Part shown: one piece after another, positions 1 through 6,848 of the stretch
Layout of the letters: each line of letters starts with the position of its first letter
Numbering within the stretch: the first letter of the stretch is position 1
Origin: Verrucomicrobiota bacterium
GTDB lineage: Bacteria; Verrucomicrobiota; Verrucomicrobiia; Limisphaerales; UBA8199
Assembly (NCBI GenBank): GCA_012517205.1
Contig: JAAYVL010000153.1
Span: 1-64,000, forward strand
Length of the DNA: 64,000 nt
Direction: 5' to 3'
Position numbers and translations under genes: made by a program
Notes under the pieces: generated by a model
Told to the model about the DNA's origin: nothing
Databases searched by the model: none
What the model saw: only the letters and a program-made list of their open reading frames with translations

Positions 1-243
1 CTGCCCCATCCAGGGCCGGCTGGGAACGTGCAGCGCCGCGGCGTTCCAGCGCTCGCGCTGCGCTTCGCTGAGCTTGAGGCCCCACTCCCGCGAGGAGATC
101 CCGAAATACGACCGTGCGGCCGCTTTGCGGTTAGAAGGCCGGTCCCGGGGAACGGTGCGCCGCCGGGCGCACACGCCGAAGGGGGATTGGTAATAGGTTT
201 CCGCGCCCAGGCTGCCCGTGCGCGGAGCGGATAGTATTTTCAT
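1..243 (-). CDS. Conserved hypothetical protein, N-terminal part (runs off the window)
   Basis: This gene is absent from the ORF track because it has no stop in the window. Reading the reverse strand from the ATG at 243 gives 81 uninterrupted codons starting MKILSAPRTGSLGAETYYQS. An AAGGAA ribosome-binding site lies about 8 bases upstream of the ATG. The visible part is basic and ends with a stretch like LKLSEAQRERWNAAA, a layout I associate with small verrucomicrobial proteins of unknown function that may be phage-like or surface related. No catalytic motif is visible. It is transcribed away from the sigma54 regulator gene. The frame is well supported; the function is unknown. Confidence 0.6.
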   Translation of the reverse strand, partial: MKILSAPRTGSLGAETYYQSPFGVCARRRTVPRDRPSNRKAAARSYFGISSREWGLKLSEAQRERWNAAALHVPSRPWMGQ

Positions 244-571
244 AACGTAGTTCCTTTTTGTTGTTTTTTTATTGTCGTTCTGTCATCGCCTCGGAGGGCG
301 ACTCGGCTTCCTGCCATTCCTTGGGCTGGAAGTCCCCGCCGCCGCCACCCCGAGCCCACGCGGGAAGGCTGGCGGGTAGGGTGTCTTTGCGCAAGGGCGA
401 ATTTGGGAGGAATTGGCGATGGCAGGCCGGTGCAGGGCACCGTGTAAGGGCACGCGGCCTGCAAGGGGCGGCATCATCGCTTTTAGCGCCTTAGCGAATG
501 TTGGCTGCAACACCAACCTGGTTGTTGAGTGGGGCTGGCGAGGGGCGGTCTCTGGATGTACACTAGCCGCG
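244..571. other. Intergenic region between divergent genes
   Basis: The region separates the leftward partial gene from the rightward sigma54 regulator. The only notable signal is a GGGAGG box at 405-410 placed well for an ATG at 419, which would add 51 residues to the regulator. Those residues are low in helix-forming character and look unlike a PAS domain, so I treat this part as non-coding. No tRNA and no confident promoter was seen. Confidence 0.4.
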
Positions 572-1888
572 ATGCTGGATAACTTGTTGGATTATATTCC
601 CGATGGCGTTTTCACGGTGGACGCAGAGTGGCGCGTGACGTTTTTTAATCGCGCCGCGGAGCAGATTACCGGGATTCGGCGCGCCGAGGCGGTGGGGCGC
701 CGGTGCTGTGATGTTTTTCGGGCGAGCATTTGCGAGAGTGCGTGCGCGTTGAAGCAGACGCTTTCCACGCATCGGCCGGTGGTGAACAAGGTGGTGTATA
801 TCATTGACGCGCGCGGGCAAAAGATACCGATCAGCATTTCGACGGCGGCGATGAAGGATGGACGCGGGCGCGTGGTGGGCGGAGTGGAGAGTTTCCGGGA
901 CCTGCGGGTGGTGGAGACGCTGCACCGGGAATTACAGCAGCAGAATTCCTTCGCCGACATCATCGGGCGCAGCGCGGCCATGCAACAGGTTTTTGAGCTG
1001 CTGCCCGAGATTGCGGAGAGCGACAGTGCGGTGCTGATCGAAGGAGCCAGCGGGACGGGCAAAGAGTTGTTTGCGCGCGCTTTGCACAACCTGTCGCGGC
1101 GGCGGTCGAAGCGGTTTGTGGCGCTTAATTGCGGCGCGCTGCCGGATAACTTGCTGGAATCGGAGCTGTTTGGCTACAAGGCGGGAGCATTCACGGATGC
1201 GCGGCGCGACAAGCCGGGGCGTTTTGCGCTGGCCGAGGGCGGCACGATTTTTCTGGACGAGATTGGGGATATTTCCCCGGCGATGCAGGCGCGATTGCTG
1301 CGGGTGTTGCAGGAACGGGTTTATGAGCCGCTGGGCGGAGTGGAGCCCGTGAAGGCCGATGTGCGTTTTATTACGGCCACCAACAAGAACCTGGGCCAGC
1401 TCGTGGAGCGGGGGCGGTTTCGCGAGGATTTATTCTACCGCATTCATGTCATCCGGCTGGAGCTGCCGAGCCTGCGAGACCGGCGGGAGGATATTCCGCT
1501 TTTAATTGATCACTTCATCGCGCGGTTCAACCGGCTCAAGGGCAAGGATATCGGGGGTGTTTCCGACGCGGTGCTGGCGCGGTTGATGGAACACGACTTT
1601 CCGGGGAACGTGCGGGAACTGGAGAACATTATTGAGCACGCCTTTGTGTTGTGCCGGGGTGGCGTTATTGAAATGAAGCACCTCCCTCCGCCGCTGCGGG
1701 GCAGCGCGTTGGGGGAAGCGCTCCGGTTGGGCCGGGCGATGACTCTGAAATCCATGGAAAAGTTGCTGATTCAGGATGCCCTGCGCCGGAATCGGGGGAA
1801 CCACCAAAAGGCGGCTCAGGAGCTGGGCATTAATCCCAGCACGCTTTTCCGGAAAGTCAAAGCGTTGAGGCTGGCAAAGCGAGGTTGA
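572..1888 (+). CDS. Sigma54-dependent Fis-family activator with an N-terminal PAS domain
   Basis: An enhancer-binding protein of 438 residues that would activate sigma54 promoters by ATP hydrolysis. A PAS-like sensor covers about residues 1-110 and carries Cys 45, 46, 54 and 58, a spacing that could hold a metal or Fe-S centre (inference). The AAA+ domain follows at about 130-365, with Walker A GASGTGKE (158-165), the sigma54-contact loop as GAFTDA (205-210) rather than GAFTGA, and Walker B TIFLDE (225-230). GNVRELEN and a Fis-type helix-turn-helix close the protein. I chose the ATG at 572 because PAS homology begins there; TTG 413 or ATG 419 would add an unconvincing leader. Its gene sits directly upstream of an ORP-like cluster, where a sigma54 regulator is also found in Desulfovibrio, so it is probably the cluster's activator. 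Confidence 0.85.
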   Translation: MLDNLLDYIPDGVFTVDAEWRVTFFNRAAEQITGIRRAEAVGRRCCDVFRASICESACALKQTLSTHRPVVNKVVYIIDARGQKIPISISTAAMKDGRGRVVGGVESFRDLRVVETLHRELQQQNSFADIIGRSAAMQQVFELLPEIAESDSAVLIEGASGTGKELFARALHNLSRRRSKRFVALNCGALPDNLLESELFGYKAGAFTDARRDKPGRFALAEGGTIFLDEIGDISPAMQARLLRVLQERVYEPLGGVEPVKADVRFITATNKNLGQLVERGRFREDLFYRIHVIRLELPSLRDRREDIPLLIDHFIARFNRLKGKDIGGVSDAVLARLMEHDFPGNVRELENIIEHAFVLCRGGVIEMKHLPPPLRGSALGEALRLGRAMTLKSMEKLLIQDALRRNRGNHQKAAQELGINPSTLFRKVKALRLAKRG

Positions 1889-1891
1889 GCA

Positions 1892-1907
1892 TGGCACACT
1901 TAAAGCA
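1892..1907 (+). promoter_or_regulatory. Candidate sigma54 (-24/-12) promoter of the ORP-like cluster
   Basis: The sequence TGGCACACTTAAAGCA matches the sigma54 layout TGGCAC-N5-TTGC: the -24 hexamer is perfect and the invariant GG and GC dinucleotides are at the exact required spacing. Only the two bases before GC (AA instead of TT) depart from consensus. The predicted start, about 12 bases after the GC, falls near 1918, just ahead of the ATG at 1925. It lies just after the stop codon of a sigma54 activator, which strengthens the call. Confidence 0.6.
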
Positions 1908-1924
1908 AATGGTCTGGTCATAAA

Positions 1925-2245
1925 ATGAAACTGGGCATTATTCTTTCACAGACAGAGCCAGAAACGGTCTTTAACGCACTGCGGCTGGCGAACTATAGTT
2001 TGCAGCAGGGGGACAGGGTGAAGATATTCCTAATGGGCAAGGGAGTGGAATTGGAGCAGATTCGCGATCCGAAATTTGATGTTCAGGGACAAGCGCGGGC
2101 GGTTCTGGACGCGGGCGGGCAGTTCCTGGCCTGTGGCAGTTGCCTGAAATTGAGGGAATCGGCAGGGTCGGAAGTGTGTCCGCTTTCAACGTTGCAGGAC
2201 CTGTATGAACTTGTTCGGGATTCGGATCGGCTGGTGACCTTTTGA
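1925..2245 (+). CDS. DsrE/DsrF-like small sulfur-relay-type protein
   Basis: A 106-residue cytoplasmic protein of the DsrE/F-like fold, whose relatives carry or relay sulfur or respond to redox state. The N-terminus LGIILSQTEPETVFNALRLA is the usual first strand and helix. Further on are a CGSC motif (Cys70 and Cys73) and Cys85 in SEVCPLSTLQDLYELV, a pattern typical of the uncharacterised DsrE group in anaerobes. It is the first gene after the candidate sigma54 promoter, with almost no leader and no clear Shine-Dalgarno sequence. It overlaps or abuts the next gene, suggesting translational coupling. The family call is solid; the substrate is unknown. Confidence 0.75.
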   Translation: MKLGIILSQTEPETVFNALRLANYSLQQGDRVKIFLMGKGVELEQIRDPKFDVQGQARAVLDAGGQFLACGSCLKLRESAGSEVCPLSTLQDLYELVRDSDRLVTF

Positions 2246-2247
2246 GC

Positions 2248-2919
2248 ATGGGGAGGGGCCTGAAAACGGAAAACCGGCCGCAGCGCCCGGCGAAACGCGC
2301 GGCAGACCCCGAGATGGCGGCCAACCGCCGGCTGCTGCTGAAACGCGAGGCCCGGCTGCGGCGGTTTGGCTATGACTCGCGGGTGGGAATTCAGTTTGTG
2401 CTGGCGCAGGCACTGCCGCTGGGAGGGAAGGTGCTCGAGGTGGGAACGGGCAAGGGGCGTTTCCTGATCCGGTTGGCGCGCCATGTCAAGGCCGTGGTTA
2501 GTGTGGATGTCTCAGCCGAGGAACAACGATGCGCCCGCCTCAACGCAAGGAATGCGGGCGTGGAAAGGAAGATTCAATTCGTGCTGCGGGATGCGCGCCG
2601 GCTGCCGTGGGCGAACGAAACTTTTGATGCGGCGGTCACCATGAACGCCATGCATCACATCGCGAATTTCGGGCAGGTGCTGCGGGAAATGCTGCGGGTG
2701 GTGAAGCCCGGCGGCAAGATTGTGTTGGCGGATTTCAGCCCGCGGGGGTTTCAGATTATCGCGCGGGCGCATCGGGATGAGGGGAGGACGCATCCGCGCG
2801 AGTTCTATGACTTTCGGGCGCTGGCGCAGACGCTGCGAAAACGCGGATTGGCCACGCGGCTGCGCAAAGGGGCAAACCAGGAGGTGCTGATCGGTCGGCT
2901 CCCGGCGGCTGCGGCGTAA
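2248..2919 (+). CDS. Class I SAM-dependent methyltransferase
   Basis: A 223-residue methyltransferase. Motif I is KVLEVGTGKGRFL, followed by the acidic strand VVSVDVS, a D-A-R-R-L-P-W loop, and AVTMNAMHHI and GGKIVLADFSPRGF as later core motifs. This is the UbiE/methyltransferase-11 type; the acceptor cannot be read from sequence. The ATG at 2248 starts just after the DsrE stop codon, and a TTG at 2242 overlapping that stop is an alternative. Methyltransferases recur in ORP-like clusters and a second one lies at 7799, so the cluster carries two. There is no membrane segment, so it should be cytoplasmic. Confidence 0.75.
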   Translation: MGRGLKTENRPQRPAKRAADPEMAANRRLLLKREARLRRFGYDSRVGIQFVLAQALPLGGKVLEVGTGKGRFLIRLARHVKAVVSVDVSAEEQRCARLNARNAGVERKIQFVLRDARRLPWANETFDAAVTMNAMHHIANFGQVLREMLRVVKPGGKIVLADFSPRGFQIIARAHRDEGRTHPREFYDFRALAQTLRKRGLATRLRKGANQEVLIGRLPAAAA

Positions 2920-2921
2920 GT

Positions 2922-4847
2922 ATGGTGAAACGAGGGCCAGCCCCAATCAGGGGACATGCTACGCGACGTGACTTTCTCCGGCGGGCGGCGGGCGCAACTT
3001 CCTGTCTGCTGATGCAAGGATTGGGCGTCGTGGGAGGCGCCGGCCAGACCCGCGAGCGGCGAACGAATATGCCAGTTCCGGTTTCCGGAGCGGCAGTGAG
3101 TGGCCGACCGGGAATAGTTCCAGGCGCTCCGGTCACGGTGATTACACAGCCGGTTTCCACTGATGCCAATCCGCGCGCGCGGGCCTGGGGCTACCTCACG
3201 GAGGTCCTCAGCCGCGCCGGCCTGTTTTACGAGACCCTCCCAGCGAGCCAGGTGGAATCACTGTTTCGGCGCGCGAAAAGCGTCGTGATCCTTGCCGGCG
3301 ATTTGCCGCTGACGCAACCGCAGCGAGCGGCGCTTGCTCAGTGGGTCAAGGAGGGCGGGGCGCTCATCGGCCTGGGAGGAGCCTCCGGTTTGGAGGAAGT
3401 ATTTGGGGTGGCCGGGGGAATCCCGGTGGCGGAGGGGTGGATAAAGGTCACGGCTGGAGAACACCCCTTAACGGCGGGGTTGCGCAGTTCTCTGCATGTC
3501 TTTGGCGGGCGCGCACTGAAGAAGAGTTCGGCAACCGTTCTGGCAGAACTGCAAACGGGCAACGGCATTTCCAAAGGGAGCGCCATACTGGAGAACCGCT
3601 TCGGCACGGGCCGAACCGTTTTGTTGGGCCCGGATTTGCTCTTCTCGATTGTTCACATCCAGCAGGGGCTGAGGGTGCTGCAAGATGGCAGGCCCGCGCC
3701 GGATGATTCGGCTCCGGTGAACGAGGGGCTGCTCAAGACCGAAGACGGCCTCGTATTGGATTGGCAGCGGGACCGATCCCCGGTGCCGCCGGATGGCGGA
3801 CCGCTTTTCCTGGAGCCGATCAGCGATGAGTTGCGCGAACTCATTCTGCGAAGCGTTTTTCACCTGGCCCGACAGCAGGCGATCCTGCTGCCCGTGTTGT
3901 GGTATTGGCCGCGCTCACTCAAAGCGGTAGCGCAGCTATCACATGACTCGGATGGGAATGACCCGCAAAAGGCGGCGGCTTTGCTGGAAGTGATGAATCG
4001 CAGCCGGCTGAAGTCCACTTGGTGCATCCTCTACCCGGGAGGCTATCCGGTTGAATTCTACCGCACGCTCGTGGAACAAGATTTTGAAGTCGCGTTGCAC
4101 TATGATGCCATGACGGGCGGGGAGCATACGGCATGGTCCCGAGACAACTTTCTGTTCCAACGGCGCTGGTTGATGAAGGAAGCCGGGCTGGAGCAGATTA
4201 CTACCAACAAGAACCATTACCTGCGCTGGGAGGGGCGCCTGGATTTCCTGCGCTGGTGTGAATCGGCGGGCATAGCTTCTGATCAATCGCGCGGACCGAG
4301 TAAAAAGGGCACCATTGGCTTTCCGTTGGGAGGTTCGCAGCCCTACTTTCCACTGGATGATGAAGCCGATTCGCCGCGGTTCCTCAACGTGCTCGAGGTT
4401 AACCTTCTGACGCAGGACTTGGTCATTACCTGTCCGCCGGAGTACGGCCAACCCTTGCTCGATTCCGCCGCGCGGCACCATGGCGTGGCGCATTTTCTTT
4501 TTCATCCCGCGCACATACGCAAGCCGGGGGTGGCGGATGCCCTTGCGGGCTTGGTGGACTACGGCCGGAGACAGGGATTGGAATGGTGGACCAATCGGCA
4601 GATTTGGCAGTGGGAAATGGCGCGCCGGAGCGTGGAGGCCCGCTTCCATTCCGGGAACGCCATCACGCTGCGGGCAGCCGCCAGTCTTCCGCAAGCTACG
4701 CTGTTGCTGTTGCGCTCACACCCCGCGAGCTGCGCTCTTGCTTTGAACGGGCGCCCGGCGGACCCTAAGCCTTGGGACTTGTATGGGTTTGAATTTGACG
4801 CGCTCACCGTGGATATTGGGGACGAGATTCGGGTGCAAACAATCTGA
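2922..4847 (+). CDS. TAT-exported protein with a deacetylase-like domain
   Basis: A 641-residue protein with a twin-arginine signal (TRRDFLRRAAG at residues 14-24, then a short hydrophobic run), so probably exported folded. Residues about 60-300 resemble a glutamine-amidotransferase-like fold (VVILAGDLPLTQPQRAALAQ, then GGALIGLGG). The C-terminal half has polysaccharide-deacetylase-like features: SHDSDGND as a first metal motif, VALHYDA, FLFHPAHIRKPG and a WW-rich end. It starts two bases after the methyltransferase stop. An exported carbohydrate-type enzyme is unexpected in an ORP-like cluster; it may simply share the transcript. The reaction is not assigned. Confidence 0.6.
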   Translation: MVKRGPAPIRGHATRRDFLRRAAGATSCLLMQGLGVVGGAGQTRERRTNMPVPVSGAAVSGRPGIVPGAPVTVITQPVSTDANPRARAWGYLTEVLSRAGLFYETLPASQVESLFRRAKSVVILAGDLPLTQPQRAALAQWVKEGGALIGLGGASGLEEVFGVAGGIPVAEGWIKVTAGEHPLTAGLRSSLHVFGGRALKKSSATVLAELQTGNGISKGSAILENRFGTGRTVLLGPDLLFSIVHIQQGLRVLQDGRPAPDDSAPVNEGLLKTEDGLVLDWQRDRSPVPPDGGPLFLEPISDELRELILRSVFHLARQQAILLPVLWYWPRSLKAVAQLSHDSDGNDPQKAAALLEVMNRSRLKSTWCILYPGGYPVEFYRTLVEQDFEVALHYDAMTGGEHTAWSRDNFLFQRRWLMKEAGLEQITTNKNHYLRWEGRLDFLRWCESAGIASDQSRGPSKKGTIGFPLGGSQPYFPLDDEADSPRFLNVLEVNLLTQDLVITCPPEYGQPLLDSAARHHGVAHFLFHPAHIRKPGVADALAGLVDYGRRQGLEWWTNRQIWQWEMARRSVEARFHSGNAITLRAAASLPQATLLLLRSHPASCALALNGRPADPKPWDLYGFEFDALTVDIGDEIRVQTI

Positions 4848-4876
4848 GAACCAATGAAATAAACCCCGCTCGCGGA

Positions 4877-5176
4877 ATGCTCAGCGACCACGACCAAAAG
4901 ATTCTGCCCCGCTGCCCCCGCCTTGGCCACGAAATCACCTTCGGTTATTGCCGCCGGGAAACAGGCGGCCGGCCCTGCCGGTTGATCTTAAACTGCTGGT
5001 GGGAACAATTTGATGTGCGCGGTTTCCTGCAAGCGCATTTGCCCGAGGACGAGATGGCGCAAGTCGAGCAAGCGCATGCCGCCGCACCCCCAGCCAAGAT
5101 TGTCAGCCTGATGGAGATAATTGACCAGGCGGCGCAGAGAATATCGGGCGAAAAGCCCGGCGGGGCTTCCGGTTAG
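4877..5176 (+). CDS. Small four-cysteine protein of unknown function
   Basis: A 99-residue protein whose N-terminal half holds Cys13, Cys25, Cys34 and Cys40 in the pattern CPRLGHEITFGYCR, then PC, then LNCWW, followed by FDVRGFL. The pattern fits a metal or Fe-S knuckle. Similar short CPRLG...YCR...PC...CW proteins are, from memory, found in delta-proteobacterial anaerobes. The C-terminal half is helical and charged with no cysteine. It sits 29 bases after the TAT protein, in the same direction, in the ORP-like cluster. I do not assign a function. Confidence 0.6.
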   Translation: MLSDHDQKILPRCPRLGHEITFGYCRRETGGRPCRLILNCWWEQFDVRGFLQAHLPEDEMAQVEQAHAAAPPAKIVSLMEIIDQAAQRISGEKPGGASG

Positions 5177-5314
5177 CATGGCAAAATGCAACGGGCGGCG
5201 CAGGTAGCTATTGCAGTCTGCGCTGCTTCCGGATCATTGCCCCAGCGGGTCGCCATGCCCAAAAGCCTGATTATAAGGGAGATTTAGTATAAAACGACCG
5301 GAGGGTGGCTTGGC

Positions 5315-5761
5315 ATGAATCCGGCATTAGGGAGGGTCGTGCTGATAGCGGTTCCCAACTGTCAGGGTCGCGTGTCGCCCGTATTCGACGTGGCGGCGCG
5401 ACTGGTATTGATTCGCTTAAAAGGCGAGGCCGAAGTCGAGCGCAAGGAGATAGTGCTCTTTGAAAAGCAGCCGGAAGGGATGCTTCACAGCCTGCAAGAA
5501 TGTGGGGTTAAGCTGGTGATCTGCGGGGCCATTTCGCGGGAGTTGCAGATGAAGCTGGAAAAGGCGGGTATTCGAGTCGTGCCGCAGATTTGTGGAGAAT
5601 TGGAGACGGTCATTACGGCTTTCCGACGGGGCACGCTGGGGCAGCGTGAATTTACGATGCCAGGGTGCTGCGGCCGACAGTGGGGCGCCGGCCGATGGCG
5701 GGGCCGATGTCGGCGGGGGCCTCATGGCAAGGCTCGGGGAAATTATGCTGCCTGGACTTAA
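5315..5761 (+). CDS. NifX/NifB-family (ORP-like) protein 1
   Basis: A 148-residue member of the dinitrogenase Fe-Mo cofactor biosynthesis domain family (NifX, C-terminal NifB, MTH1175, orange protein ORP). Residues 8-110 carry the fold: VLIAVPNCQGRVSPVFDVAA, LVICGAISRELQMKLEKAGI and a proline-glycine turn before the end. MPGCCGR followed by an Arg/Gly-rich tail is typical of this branch. A GGAGGG box lies 9 bases before the ATG. A 138-base gap separates it from the preceding gene, so a second promoter is possible, but I found no good -24/-12 there. No nitrogenase gene is nearby, so a role in a nif pathway is unlikely. Confidence 0.8.
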   Translation: MNPALGRVVLIAVPNCQGRVSPVFDVAARLVLIRLKGEAEVERKEIVLFEKQPEGMLHSLQECGVKLVICGAISRELQMKLEKAGIRVVPQICGELETVITAFRRGTLGQREFTMPGCCGRQWGAGRWRGRCRRGPHGKARGNYAAWT

Positions 5762-5806
5762 ACTGGCGGTGAAACAGACTGCGATTTTATTAGGAAACAC
5801 ATTGAT

Positions 5807-6169
5807 ATGAAAATAGCAATCCCTCTGACGGGAGGCCGATTGTCGGCTCACTTTGGGCACTGTGAACAGTTTGCCTTGATTGAGGCTGACCTTGCCTCCA
5901 AACAAATCCTGACCCAGACCCGGGTGGCCCCGCCGCCGCACGAACCGGGTTTACTGCCCCGCTGGCTCTATCTCCAAGGGGTCCAGACGGTTATTGCCGG
6001 GGGCATGGGAAGGCGCGCGTTGGATTTATTTGCCCAAAACGGCATCGCGGTACACGCCGGCGCGATAGATGATGCGCCGGAGAAATTGGCGCAGGCGTTT
6101 TTAAACGGGACGCTGAGCGGCGGGACTCCGACATGCGGCCATGATCACAAGCACACGCATTGCTCATGA
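5807..6169 (+). CDS. NifX/NifB-family (ORP-like) protein 2 with Cys/His-rich tail
   Basis: A 120-residue single-domain member of the same family: MKIAIPLTGGRLSAHFGHCE at the start, VQTVIAGGMGRRALDLF in the middle. The AHFGHCE segment is the family's usual His/Cys site, and the tail CGHDHKHTHC adds two Cys and four His, an obvious potential metal site. This branch is the one closest to orange protein and to the NifX-type companions of Mrp ATPases. Its stop codon overlaps the next start (ATGA), implying coupled translation and perhaps a hetero-oligomer. Metal identity cannot be read from sequence. Confidence 0.8.
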   Translation: MKIAIPLTGGRLSAHFGHCEQFALIEADLASKQILTQTRVAPPPHEPGLLPRWLYLQGVQTVIAGGMGRRALDLFAQNGIAVHAGAIDDAPEKLAQAFLNGTLSGGTPTCGHDHKHTHCS

Positions 6170-6525
6170 AAGTCGCAATTACTACTCAGGGACCGGATTC
6201 CGCTTCGCCGGTGGACCCTCGGTTTGGCCGGGCGCGGTTCTTTCGCATCGTGGATACCGAGAGCGGACAGCAGACGACGGTGGACAATGCAGAAGGGATG
6301 AACGCGGTTCAGGGGGCTGGCACGCAGGCCGTTCAGGCACTGGCCCGTCTGGGGGTTCAAGCGGTCCTTACTGGACATGTTGGCCCAAAGGCCTGGAACG
6401 CGCTGCAAGCGGCCAAAATCCAAATGTATTCCGTCACCAGCGGCTCGGCTGAAGCGGCTTGCCAGGCCTTTCTCGCGGGCCAGCTTTCGATGCTGACGCC
6501 AGCGGAAGCGCCGGGACACGCTTGA
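6166..6525 (+). CDS. NifX/NifB-family (ORP-like) protein 3
   Basis: A 119-residue protein starting MKVAITTQGPDSASPVDPRF, with GRARFFRIVD, NAVQGAGTQAVQALARLGVQ and VLTGHVGPKAWNALQAA, the MTH1175-type version of the fold. I chose the ATG at 6166, which overlaps the previous stop as ATGA, over the TTG at 6160 used in the track. It has no Cys/His tail, unlike its neighbour. Three consecutive paralogues of different branches suggest division of labour, as in the sulfate-reducer ORP cluster, which also encodes more than one such protein. Confidence 0.8.
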   Translation: MKVAITTQGPDSASPVDPRFGRARFFRIVDTESGQQTTVDNAEGMNAVQGAGTQAVQALARLGVQAVLTGHVGPKAWNALQAAKIQMYSVTSGSAEAACQAFLAGQLSMLTPAEAPGHA

Positions 6526-6607
6526 GGCAAAGCAGGCTGCCCGCCGCCAGGCCGGGCGAAAACCAAACTTCATCACGGAAAGAAACCAAGCTAGAAAGGA
6601 CAAAGTT

Positions 6608-6826
6608 ATGACACCAATGGGAGATGGGACCGGCCCGTTCGGACAAGGGCCAGTGGGTAAGAGGATGGGGCCTTGCGGCGGAGGAAGGCGTTGCGGCAGA
6701 GGCCAAGGCAGTCAAGGCCGGGGTCGGGGTGGCGGTCGAGGTTTCGGCCGCCGCCGTTGGCGCAGCGGGCCGCAAGGAAAAAACTTCAGGGCGGCAAACG
6801 CTCCAACCGAAAAGCAGTCTGGTTGA
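6608..6826 (+). CDS. Small Gly/Arg-rich DUF5320-like protein
   Basis: A 72-residue protein starting MTPMGDGTGPFGQGPVGKR, the hallmark of short DUF5320-type proteins that accompany NifX-family genes in anaerobes. The rest is a run of Gly, Arg and Gln with two cysteines (PCGGG, RRCGRG). AAAGGA lies about 7 bases before the ATG, a clear ribosome-binding site. The track also lists a longer ORF over the same bases in another frame; that N-terminus is a shadow and belongs to the ATPase frame only from 6849 on. Function unknown; the composition suggests disorder or nucleic-acid/protein contacts. Confidence 0.75.
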   Translation: MTPMGDGTGPFGQGPVGKRMGPCGGGRRCGRGQGSQGRGRGGGRGFGRRRWRSGPQGKNFRAANAPTEKQSG

Positions 6827-6848
6827 GAATCAAGACGCTCTCTTGGCA

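Noticed and set aside
5177-5314. Second sigma54 promoter before the first NifX gene
   Set aside because: No TGG...GC pair at the right spacing was found in this gap.
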